A DNA stretch of 64,000 nt from Neofusicoccum parvum (taxonomy: Eukaryota > Ascomycota > Dothideomycetes > Botryosphaeriales > Botryosphaeriaceae): assembly GCA_020912385.1 (NCBI GenBank), contig CP087206.1, positions 1,612,001 to 1,676,000 of the forward strand, written 5' to 3'. Under the pieces are notes generated by a model. It had not been told where the DNA came from, searched no databases, and saw only the letters and a list, made by a program, of their open reading frames with translations. Every line of letters begins with the position of its first letter. The first letter of the stretch is position 1. Of this stretch, positions 32,289 to 41,849 are shown one piece after another. Both the position numbers and the translations under genes were made by a program.

Positions 32289-35200
32289 CAATATGGTATC
32301 ACGCACCTCGAACACGGAAGCTCTCACCGGACCAAACCTATGGAAACAATTCAAGACACAAGGGACACTTAACGGAGTGTCTATCAGGATCCTGATCGAT
32401 ACAGGATCATGCGGGAACTTCATTCACAACGAGCTTGTACAGAAAATGAACATCCCCTACCATAAGAAACAGGAGCCCTACCCTCTTAGCGGGTTTGATG
32501 GCTCCCAAGCAGCCTATGGAGAAGGCTGGGTAAATATAGAAACGGAGGAAGCAACCCTCCAGATAGGGAACCATCAGGAACGGATTTCCCTCGACGTCCA
32601 ACGCGTCCCCGGGCATGATATCATTCTAGGAATGCCCTGGATTAGGACACAGAAACCAATCTTCGACTTTGGAAGAGGAGACTCCATCATCTTTCAAGAG
32701 GACCTTGAAAACCTCTTACGAAAACAAGGGCTGGAGAAAGAAAACGGGTTGTTGGATACCCTAAGGAAACTCCTAGCAACATCAACACGGGAAGTAGCCA
32801 GTGTAAGGCCTGAATGTGGCAACTGTGTAGGCAACTCCGACAGCGGTATAAGTCAGGACCAGGACTGCGACGCAAGTAGCGAAGCCTCCTCGGTAAAATG
32901 CAGCCCATCGGCGGGAATAAGCCCTACTGAGCGAAACGATACCCCCACCAGTACGGTCAATCAGGATGGCATAAGACCCGGCGACGGCAACATCAACGGC
33001 CACCTCGAGGACGGAATAAGTCAGAACCAGGATAGCAATGAGGCCTCCTCGGTAAAATGCAACACCTCGAGCGGAGTAAGACCAACCAGGACCGACACTT
33101 CTCAGGAACTAGAAGTACAACACACGACACGAAGGACTACGAGGAAGCGGCGTAAGGCTAAAAGTAAGGCTTCGCGGAAGCAATTAGCAGCCCTAGAACC
33201 TCAAACCGACGTCCAGATAATCTCAGGAGAGGCATTTAAGCGTATGAGACGCCAAGGACATCAAGTCTGCCTCCTATACATCAAACCCTCACCGGCAGCA
33301 CAACAGAGAGCACTGGCCAAAGCCCAAAGAGAAAGGCTAAAGAATGAGGACACTCCCGCTCCTCTAGGAGGAGATGATCCCGCGAGGGTCGTAAAGGGAC
33401 AACACGGCAGTCTGGAAATATGGAACAACCCGTATGGATATCCTCCGATACCCGAAATGGAAACGGTACCCAGCGAGTACTGGGATCTACAGGCCGTTTG
33501 CCAGGAAAGAGGAAAAGGAGACTTGCCTAAGCATCAGCCGTGGGACCACGAAATCCCACTCAAACCAGGCACGAAGCCAGCCTACAAACCCATCTACTCC
33601 TTATCAGAGAAGGAGATGACAGCACTCAGGGACTATATCGAGAAGAACCTTGAACGAGGATATATCCGACCTTCGACGTCATCAGCCGGATACCCAATCC
33701 TCTTTGTCCCGAAAAAGAATGGCAAGCTACGCCTATGTGTCGATTACCGACAGCTAAACGATATCACGATCAAGAACCGGTACCCTCTCCCTCGCATCGA
33801 CGAGCTCCAGGACAAGTTAAGGAAAGCAAAGTACTTTACGAAGCTGGACCTCCGGGAGGGATACCATCTAGTTAGGATCAAAGAAGGGGAAGAATGGAAA
33901 ACAGCCTTTAGAACGAGGCTAGGACTCTACGAGTACACGGTAATGCCATTTGGGCTTACTAACGCTCCAGCAACATTCCAGAATCTCGTCAACGACACAC
34001 TGCGAGAATACCTGGATATCTTCTGCATGGCCTACCTTGATGACATCCTCATCTTTTCAGAAACCCTTGAGGAACATAAGAAGCATGTAAGAAAGGTCCT
34101 AGAAGCCCTCCAAGCAAAGAACCTCTCCATCGCACCCGAGAAGTGTGAATGGCACGTCCAAAGAACGGAATTCTTAGGCTTCATCATCACCCCAGGTCAC
34201 GTCGGCATGGACGACTCGAAACTGGATTCCATTAGAGAATGGCCAGTACCAAAGACGATCAAGGAAGTACAGTCCTTCCTAGGATTCGCGAACTTCTACA
34301 GGAAGTTCATCTGGAACTACTCCGGAGTCACGGAACCTTTAACTAGGCTTACGCGAAAGGAGCATGGCTTTAAATGGGAAGACGATCAGCAACGGGCATT
34401 TGACTCGCTCAAGCGGATGTTTTGCGAAGCCCCAGTGCTCGGGATATACGATCCCGACAAGCCCACTGAAGTGGAAACTGATGCGTCAGGATTCGCCCTT
34501 GGAGCATGTCTCAGCCAGCCTGATGAAGAAGGCAGATGGCACCCAGTCGCGTTCTACTCCAGGAAGTTCACCCCGGCAGAGCTCAACTACGACATTCACG
34601 ATAAGGAGCTTCTAGCCATTGTCGCAGCTTTCAAGCAATGGAGGCATTACCTCGAAGGAGCAAGCCACCAGGTGGTAGTACGCTGTGATCATCAGAATCT
34701 CACACGCTTCACCACGACCAAAGAATTGAACCGACGGCAGGTTCGCTGGTCAGAAGAAATGGCCTCCTATGACTTCAAGATCACCTACAGAAAGGGATCT
34801 GATAACGCCGCAGCTGACGCGCTCAGCCGAAGAGTGGATTATATGGAAGGGAAAACCAAGCCGCACCCTGCAATCTTTGCAGAGGATAGCGATGGATCGC
34901 TCCTCCTTGCCAGACAAACACTACCCATGCTACGCATCGAGCCGAACCCATGGCACCAGAAGATCCGAGAAGCATACGCCCAGGACTCCTTCGCGCAGGA
35001 ACTTTTAGCGCTTGAGGACGATCCGCGTATTGCTCGAGACAGAGAAGGAACGCTTCTCTTCAAAGGACTCATCTATGTCCCAACACGGTTACGAGAAGCA
35101 CTGGTAAAAGATATCCACGAAGCCCCAGCACACGGACATCAGGGCATCGACAGGACAACAGAAAGAATCACGAGGAACTACTACTTCCCAGGACTAAGGA

Positions 35201-37080
35201 AAACCGTACAGCGTGTAGTCTCGCAGTGCGATCTTTGCATCAGAAGCAAGGCCGCGACACATGCACCTTATGGCCTCCTACAGCCGCTGGAAGCACCAAA
35301 GCGACCATGGCAGTCCATCACACTGGACTTCGTCACCAAGTTACCCAGGTCGAAAGATCCCCTTACAGGAGTCTCGTACGACTCGATTCTCGTCTTCGTC
35401 GACCGACTCACGAAGTATGCGTACTTCCTGCCCTACCTCGAGGCATCCAACGCAGAACAGCTCGCCTACACGTTCCTCCGAACCATCTTCGCGGACCACG
35501 GAATGCCGGAAGAAATGGTGTCGGACAGAGACAAGCTCATGGCCTCCGAATTCTGGCAAACAGTTATGCGCCAACTAGGAACGAAGAGTAAGCTTGCTAC
35601 CACAGCACACGCGCAAACAGATGGTCAAACGGAACGAATGAACCGGACTCTTGAACAATACCTCCGCTGTTATATCAACTACCCACAGGAAAACTGGGCA
35701 GAACTATTACCCATGGCCCAATTCGCTTACAACAGCTCCAAACAGGAATCCACGAACGAGTCACCGTTCTTCGCCAACTACGGGTTCGAACCGGAAGCCT
35801 ACAGGGAAACGATCCCAAGTAGAAAGCTAGCGCAAAGTGGTATCCTTAAAGCCGAGCAGCTGAAGGAACTCCACAAGGCTATCAGCCTTGACCTCGAATA
35901 CGTCCGAATCATGATGTCCAAATACTACAACAGACGGCACCAGGCGGCACCGAACCTGAAGAGGGGGGATAAGGTCTATCTCCTCAGGAAAAACATCAAG
36001 ACCAAACGACCAAACGATAAATTGGATTTCAAAAAAATTGGCCCATTCAAGATTGAAGAGAAACTCGGAGAAGTCACCTATCGACTCAAACTATCAAACA
36101 CGAGGATGAACTCCACTTTCCACGTCTCACTGCTCGAGCCAGCACCCGAGAACGCCAACATCCCAGAAACTCAAGAAGAAATTGTACCAGAGAACCCGGA
36201 CGCCGAGGAAAAACAGTACCCGGTAGAGAAAATCCTAGACTGCAAACGGTTCGGTCATCAGCTTAAGTACCTGGTCAAATGGGAAGGATACGGGAATGAG
36301 GATAACCAGTGGATACCCAAGGACGACATACATCCAGAACTGGTCACAGAGTTCCATCGCCAGAACCCTGACCTCCCACGGAAACGAGGTCGCCCTCGAA
36401 AACAAACAACGGCAAACCCTCAAGAAGCACAGGATCGAGAACCAAGCGAGCGGAATCCACCAACTCAGAGGAATGAGGAGACCTTGCACCCGTCACGGGC
36501 TCACCGGCAGACCCGGCAGACTCAGCCGACTGCGGCACAGCAGGACCCACCGCCTCGTGACGTGGCCGTTTTGACGCGGACGGACCCTCAGAACTCTCAG
36601 GGTCAGGAGCGTACCCCTCATCCTCGGCCAACGCCGCCAGCAGCTCCTCCGCCTCTCGACGATCATGCTCATCCAACGCGGCCAAGCTACCAGACTCAGC
36701 GAGAAGAGCCTTGTAGCCACGCTCCTCTAATAAACGCTGATTCTTGCGTATCCGCTCCAGGCGAGCCGCGGCGGTTCCCAGCTCTTTCTGTTGCAACCGC
36801 AATGCCTCTTGCAGACGATCCATCTCCGCTAACGACGCCCGAAATCTCTCTTGAGCCTCTACCTCCTTCGCCTTCAACTTCTCCTGTTCCCGTCGCAAGC
36901 TTTGGGCTAAAACCAGTCAATAAAGGAACCTTGGAAAGAAGCCGCCACATACCTCCGGCTAAAGACAAACCCTTAGCGTCACACATCGTGGACCCCTTCA
37001 AAATACAAGAACCACAGCGCTCCCGACCAGGAACTACCTTGCAGACACTTCCGTTCAAGTCGCAATCGAAACAAGGATGA
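32237..37080 (+). CDS. pol: Retrotransposon Pol polyprotein (PR-RT-RNaseH-IN-chromodomain), reached by -1 frameshift
   Basis: The -1 frame is open from before 32098 to 37080; translation is expected to enter at about 32236. Aspartic protease: IRILIDTGSCGNF near 32390. Reverse transcriptase: LCVDYRQLNDITIKNRYPLP (33730-33790), MPFGLTNAPATFQ, and catalytic YLDD near 34034. RNase H: ETDASGFALGACLS (34477). Integrase: HHCC zinc region HEAPAHGHQG with CDLC (35116-35240), then D in ITLDFVTKLP, D in MVSDRD and E in GQTERMNRTLEQ. Chromodomain: YPVEKILDCKRFGHQLKYLV with WEGYG (36218-36300), then an AT-hook-like KRGRPRK. The last 230 codons are Pro/Ser/Thr/Gln-rich, have no domain, and lie exactly opposite the antisense gene. 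Confidence 0.93.
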
Positions 37081-37160
37081 ACAGCGGGTAGAGGAACTGA
37101 CTCTACCAAGGCCGCTAAACGATGGCGCTCCTTAGTCGTATCCCGCTTACGCTTCGACAT
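36344..37160 (-). CDS. Antisense spliced gene inside the retrotransposon: six-cysteine (Gal4-like) cluster plus coiled-coil protein
   Basis: Two exons, 37160-36953 and 36906-36344, with a 46-bp intron (GTATGT donor, TTGAC branch-like site, TTTTAG acceptor). They join in phase to 256 residues; without splicing the coiled coil is out of frame. N-terminus MSKRKRDTTKERHR is strongly basic, NLS-like. Six cysteines follow at 30, 33, 40, 49, 52 and 60, spacing 2-6-8-2-7, within the Zn2Cys6 pattern. A long charged heptad region (about 72-135, LRREQEKLKAKEVEAQERF onward) should form a coiled coil. The tail is acidic with a basic SKRPRHE. I recall similar uncharacterised predicted proteins in many fungal genomes, but cannot confirm that they too lie antisense in retroelements. 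The gene starts 100 bp inside the 3' LTR, so an antisense LTR promoter is likely. DNA binding is inference. Confidence 0.75.
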
Positions 37161-37244
37161 GATGAACTTACGGGGAAGGAATGTATCCAGGTAGCAAGAC
37201 TTAAGAAATAAGCTGCACGGAAGAATCTTCGGGCCGAAGATCCT

Positions 37245-37256
37245 AAAAGGGGGGGA
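37245..37256 (+). other. Polypurine tract
   Basis: Twelve purines (AAAAGGGGGGGA) three bases before the TG of the 3' LTR; this is the plus-strand primer site. On the opposite strand the same bases read as a pyrimidine tract ending in TTTTAG, which resembles a 3' splice site. Confidence 0.85.
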
Positions 37257-37259
37257 TAG

Positions 37260-37717
37260 TGTTACGGCACAGCCTCCATGAGGTGAGGAAGTTGGGGGAT
37301 TGCCCCGCAGTAGGCGAAGAACACAAAGAGATGTGGGTCAAGAGTCACGTGACTCCCGCGATCAGCTAGGACCCACCCGCTCAGTAACTGAGCCGGCGGT
37401 CTTAACTGAGCCACCCGCTCAGTTGGAGCCAGGCGCTCAGGGCGTGAGCATCACCAACTCACTGAGCGTATAGATTGATAGAACTTTCCTACAGTATATA
37501 AACTACACTCCTTAGTATAGCTTTGACCTTCGTGGTCAACTTCAATAATCAATCTACACCATTGATTAGTAACACGGCCTTCGCACGCAGTGCTCAGTCA
37601 CGTGTATTCGTTCACACTTGTTCTCTCCCCCTACCTTGTACCCACTCAAGGTAAACCCTACACGGCTTACCACCCTCTTTGGTGTTTGATCCTTGGAGGC
37701 AGAGGCCCGCCGTTACA
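37260..37717 (+). repeat. 3' long terminal repeat
   Basis: 458 bp, the same sequence as 29729-30186 as far as I can see, ending CCGTTACA before the CCGGG target copy. It supplies the polyadenylation region of the sense transcript and may drive the antisense gene at 37160. Confidence 0.95.
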
Positions 37718-37722
37718 CCGGG
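37718..37722. repeat. Right target-site duplication CCGGG
   Basis: Matches 29724-29728. Dropping one copy together with the element rejoins exon 1 of the membrane-protein gene in frame. Confidence 0.93.
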
Positions 37723-37829
37723 CTGCAGATTTGTGCAATTTTCTTTTGGATGCTTTGTTCGTCTTCAGTCCCAGGAATTCGCATTTGTTGTGCTTCCAGT
37801 GAGAATTCAACCGGGTATGTGGTAGCCAT
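37723..37829 (-). pseudogene. N-terminal exon fragment of the split membrane-protein gene
   Basis: The ATG at 37829-37827 starts MATTYPVEFSLEAQQMRIPG and continues as a soluble, charged leader to the insertion point. The frame picks up at 29728 (LEEPKILAHKD) on the far side of the element and runs to the GTTAGT donor at 29679. That the two ends match in frame and that a plausible donor follows is the evidence this is one exon. In the present allele the fragment would read into the retrotransposon, in antisense, and soon stop. Confidence 0.78.
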
Positions 37830-38375
37830 ATTGGTCCGCGGGCCCGTATGGTGATCGTTGATTAGAGCCTGGATTGCAGTGTCTATTTGAAATGGAATGA
37901 TCTGCGCTCGAAGATGAAATGAGGTCTAGAATGTCTTGCCCATCAGCTCATGTCGCCGTGCACGACATTGCAACAGTTGTAAAAATCTCAAATGTTCAGC
38001 CTTGGCCCAGAATAGTAGCAATGCAAACTTTCTATTCTTAGAACCATCTAAAACACTGCATAAGACGACGTATGTAACCAGTAAGCAGCCTTTGTTTAGC
38101 AACATAAACCTCTGGCCACTAAATTTTAGAGACATCGGGACCACGGAAGCAGCCAATACTTGGCGAAGTCATCTTTGTGATACCTTGGAGACCCGATTGG
38201 CGGCTGAGGGCGCACAAGGCGCGGCCAGGCAGCGTGTTAAAAGGGGAATCGCTCATTTAGGCATACTCCCCACCCATCAAAGATCCGTTGCAACCAGCAC
38301 TCCTCAACCTCATCCTGAGAGGTTATCAAAGCAGCACTCTACCAAAAAAAATATCACAGAGAGTACACGATAAAA
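37830..38375. other. Intergenic region between divergent genes
   Basis: About 550 bp between the original start of the split membrane gene (leftward) and the gene at 38376 (rightward); probably a shared promoter before the insertion. A 145-codon plus frame (37936-38373) has no recognisable features. Confidence 0.5.
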
Positions 38376-39071
38376 ATGATTGAGCAACCTCCCTGCACAC
38401 TTCCGAACGGGTCTTATAATCCACTATTGAACGACGGAGAAGCTCCACGACCTTCTCCGCGGTACAATCCATGGCATAATCCATATTGGAACACTCCAGA
38501 CTTTCACACAATATGGACACCTGGCTCAAAACAGACTGCAATATGGTCAGGTTTCGTCATACTGAATTCAACGTACGAGTTGGCTTTGACAAATATCGAT
38601 CGCGGTTACGGGCCTGGAAAGGACATCTTCCTTTTTCGTGAGAATTCCAGCAAGGACTGTTCGAAGTAATTCGAGCATCTTCGCTTACTTTTGAAAGATC
38701 TGGAGAACGGTACCTTGAACGACGAGTACAAATTCATCATCCAAGACAGTGGTGATGTTGGATGTGGCTTCGCAGGCTTAAAGTTCAACTGGACAATTCC
38801 AAACGACTTTTGCCCCTCAGACCCTCTGTTTCGAATTCATGTCCGTGGCACCAACGAAGCTGGCACCTTTCAGTCCCACAGTCCAGGGGTTCTCTTCAAC
38901 GTACAAAATTGCCCAACCCACGAGTCACAAGTAGGGTTGAAGGGAGGAAGTTCTGGAATTGGACAAAAAATTGGAATCGGTGTTGGCAGTTTTTTTGTCC
39001 TGGTTCTCTTCATTTTGATCCTGGTTCACTTCCGTTGGAGACACGATCGTAATGAATGTTTCAGTACATAG
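38376..39071 (+). CDS. Small single-pass membrane protein with extracellular Ig/Kre9-like domain
   Basis: Two exons, 38376-38637 and 38698-39071, 211 residues. The unspliced frame hits a TAA at 38667; removing the 60-bp intron (GTGAGA donor, CTTAC branch, GAAAG acceptor) joins DIFLF to HLENGTLNDEYKF in frame. The extracellular part has the HTIWTPGSKQTAIWSGF pattern of fungal Kre9/KNH-like domains, several cysteines and at least four N-glycosylation sites (NGSY, NSTY, NGTL, NWTI). One membrane helix near IGIGVGSFFVLVLFILILVHF is followed by RWRHDRN, a stop-transfer. No signal peptide is visible at this ATG, so an upstream exon may be missing. Function unknown. Confidence 0.6.
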
Positions 39072-40090
39072 TCTTCAAAACATCTTGCCTCTCAGATCAT
39101 ATATTCCTTCCTCACAATCAACTTAACAATCTCAAATGTCGCTATTCAGATTGCGTCAGGTAAGAATGTAAATGGTAATAGTATTTCCTAAGTATGCAGC
39201 GCTAAATATGCTCCTCGCTCTACGGAATCAACTGCGGACTTACCTTTTCATCGCATCTGGACTGTAAGGAACGCTCGGCGACTCGATCAAAGCCAGCCGC
39301 AGCAGTTGCAGTAGGTATGGCACCTGCAGCCAGTGCAGGTCTTATTGTATGAATTAAGACCATAGCATTGGCAACAAGTCCAACTGCTCGGCGCTGAGTC
39401 AGGGACCGGCGCAGTCAGTGCTTCAGCTTCAGTAGAGTGAGTGTTACACATACTGGATGTGTTGGTACTGGCAAGCGAATGTTATGTGGAATGCGTTGTG
39501 GGGAGCTTGATATGTTGTAGAGAGGAGTCTGTAGGCTGTGGATTGTAAGCAAGTGCTTGGATGATGAGTTTCTCTGGGAGGTTTCGGGGTGCCGATATAT
39601 GTTAAGGCCTTGAAATACAATGAATTTGTTTGATCGGTGGCATCAAAGACTCCTCATACAATGCTTTCATTGGTATCTCTATTATCAATACGGGGCATAT
39701 GCAACAACGTAGTCTGTGACATTGTACAGGCCTACGCCGAAATTCTCTACCAGGCCCAGTAATTAGCAAAGCAATTCTAAGAGAAACCTAAGGCTTCAGA
39801 GGCCTGTGGTAAGACTGATATCTTTGTCTGATCGCATTCACTCTTTGTCACAACGGCGTTGCATCCTTCTCTCACAATACGTAGCAAGAACACAATAGAG
39901 AGTCCGGGCGACTACCACACACCCGACGAAGCATGCACATTTGCAAACCACGCGAGAGGGAGGAGTGATCTATTCAAGCTGGCGCCGAACCGCCCGAGAC
40001 AGCGCACGAGGAAACGTGTTCACCGAACACCCCAAACTCCCCGCAAAACCCCCATCTCCCCCCTCCATCGCTTCCCCAACCCAACCCACC
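39072..40090. other. Intergenic, no gene seen
   Basis: Between the small membrane protein and the convergent MFS gene. I see no coding frame, tRNA or repeat of note. Plus frames overlapping 39941-40597 are shadows of the MFS gene's last exon. Confidence 0.55.
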
Positions 40091-41849
40091 TCACAAAATA
40101 TACCTGAACCCCACGGCCCTGACCTCCCCCTCACCCGCATGCTCGGCCACGCCCTCCGCATCCGCCAGCTCGCGCTCCTCCATCTTCCGGTTGTCCCGGG
40201 CCAGCAGCAGGCGGATCGCGAAGGCCAGCAGCGTGACGGCCAGGGCGGTGGCGGCGGTGGCGCTGCCGCCCGGAATGTAGCGCGGGGTGTCGGTCTTGGG
40301 GTACATGTAGGGCCCGTAGATGTTGGCCGAGTTGCCGATCATGTTCGCGAACGAGATGCAGGCGCTGCGCTTGACGAGCGGGCGCGGGAACGAGTTGGCC
40401 ACCCAGGTGATGATGATCTGGTAGCCGGCCACGGCGCCCATCTGCGCGGAGGTGGTCAGTGGGTTGGAGGGGGAAAGGGGAGCGGGGGACGTACCGGCAT
40501 CAGGAAGATGGCGAAGAAGCGCGCGGGGATGTTGAGCGTGGAGATGCAGATGATGTTGCCGACGCACGAGATCATGGACAGGCACATGATGTGGTAACTG
40601 CGGTCGCCAGTCTTGCCCGAAGTCCAGGTTACGAGTAGGCCGACGAGGAAGGTTAAGATCCAGACGGGTGCGGTGATGAGAAGTGTCTCGATCTTACCGT
40701 AACCAAGAGTTTCAATGACGGTGGGAAAGAAATATTGAAAGGTCTGAGTCAACAAACTGAGGTGCTGGAGGAGTGTGAAGATATAGAGGCGCGGGTCCTT
40801 CAACGCCAACTTGACGCCTTCCATGACGGTGGATGCTCCGGCGTGGTCAGCCTCGCCCGTGTCATCGAGGAGACGCCACTGTGCGTAGCTGCGCTCTTCG
40901 TCAGTCAGCCAACGCGTGTTAGCTGGGTAATCCGGCAGCACAACGGCGGCCACGATGGCAACGCCGACAGTGATGACACCTGCAATTTTTATCAGCATTC
41001 ATTCACCCCAATACGCTTCAGGACTCACCTTCGATGATGAAAAGCCACCTCCATCCGGAGATCCCATGCACCATGTGCAAATTTCCGAGACACCCCGCGC
41101 CCAGCAGTCCACCAAACGCGTTCGCCAGAGCGCTACCGGCATAGAACCGGGAGATGCGGTGAGCCAGCTCAGCGCGTGTGTACCATGAACTCATGAGAAA
41201 GACGGCGCCGGCGAAGAAAGGGGCTTCGGCGAACCCAAGCATGAAGCGCGCCGCAACCAGTCCACCGAAGCTGTGCGCCGCAGCTTGCGCGGCGGAGATA
41301 GCGCCCCAGATGCCCATAACAGTGCCCAGGTACATCGAGGGGCGGATGCGCGTAAGAAGGAGGTTCGAGGGCAGTTGCATGAGGAGGTAGCCCTGGGCAG
41401 GAGTGTCAGTTCCTCAGAGTTCAACGAAGGGTATGAGAATGGGCGGCTCCTTACGACGAAGAGGATACTGGTGGCAAGGTTGTAGTCTGTGCCTTTCATG
41501 TTCAAGTCTTCCTCGAGTGTCCCAAGGCGGGCTTGTGCGAGGTTGCTGCTCGCTGGTCAGTTTATGACTTTGAATGCTTGGTTGGATTCACCGACCTCCG
41601 GTCCAAAAAGTTGAGCAGGTACATCAAGATGAGCAGCGGGAGCAGGTGCCAGTCGACCTTCCGCATCAGTTTCTTTTGCATGTAGTGATGCCACTCTTCG
41701 TCCTTGCTCTCAAACTCTCGGTATAGAGCAGCCTGCTCCTCATCTACGCCCTTCTGCGGCGTCGGAAGTGCGCCATGGTCCTTATCGGGGTCGGGGTACT
41801 CGATGAAGTCCGCGGTTGGCTTGTTCTCCTCGTCGTGGTGCGGCGCCAT
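40091..41849 (-). CDS. MFS transporter, anion:cation symporter type (Dal5/TNA1-like)
   Basis: Five exons, 41849-41596, 41545-41455, 41392-41029, 40979-40495 and 40441-40091, 514 residues. Typical order: acidic N-terminus with KLMRKVDWHLLPLL and LNFLDRSNLAQAR (the LDR-N motif is rebuilt by intron 1), GYLLMQLPSNLLL, GFAEAPFFAGAVFLMSSWY, the 'WRWLFIIEG' loop, LPDYPANTRWLTDEER, and the tail ending GFRYIL. About twelve membrane helices. Family members take up allantoate, nicotinate, pantothenate or similar organic anions with protons. Introns 1 (GTCGGT donor) and 4 were chosen because they alone restore family motifs. An ATG at 41882 is an alternative start. Substrate not predictable. Confidence 0.88.

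Larger units (their letters stand above)
29729..37717 (+). mobile_element. Complete Ty3/gypsy chromovirus LTR retrotransposon
   Basis: 7989 bp, bounded by two 458-bp LTRs I read as identical, with a CCGGG target duplication. Order: 5' LTR, candidate self-priming site, gag (30266-32239), pol in the -1 frame (to 37080) with protease, reverse transcriptase, RNase H, integrase and chromodomain, polypurine tract, 3' LTR. Integrase after RNase H defines Ty3/gypsy (Metaviridae); the chromodomain after integrase defines a chromovirus. No frame is broken and there is no RIP pattern, so the copy looks young and potentially active. A spliced gene lies on the opposite strand at 37160-36344. The element sits in exon 1 of a host gene, oriented against it. 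Confidence 0.96.

Noticed and set aside
38667..38669. In-frame TAA suggesting the small membrane-protein gene is broken or read through
   Set aside because: A 60-bp intron (38638-38697) with good ends removes the stop and keeps the frame.
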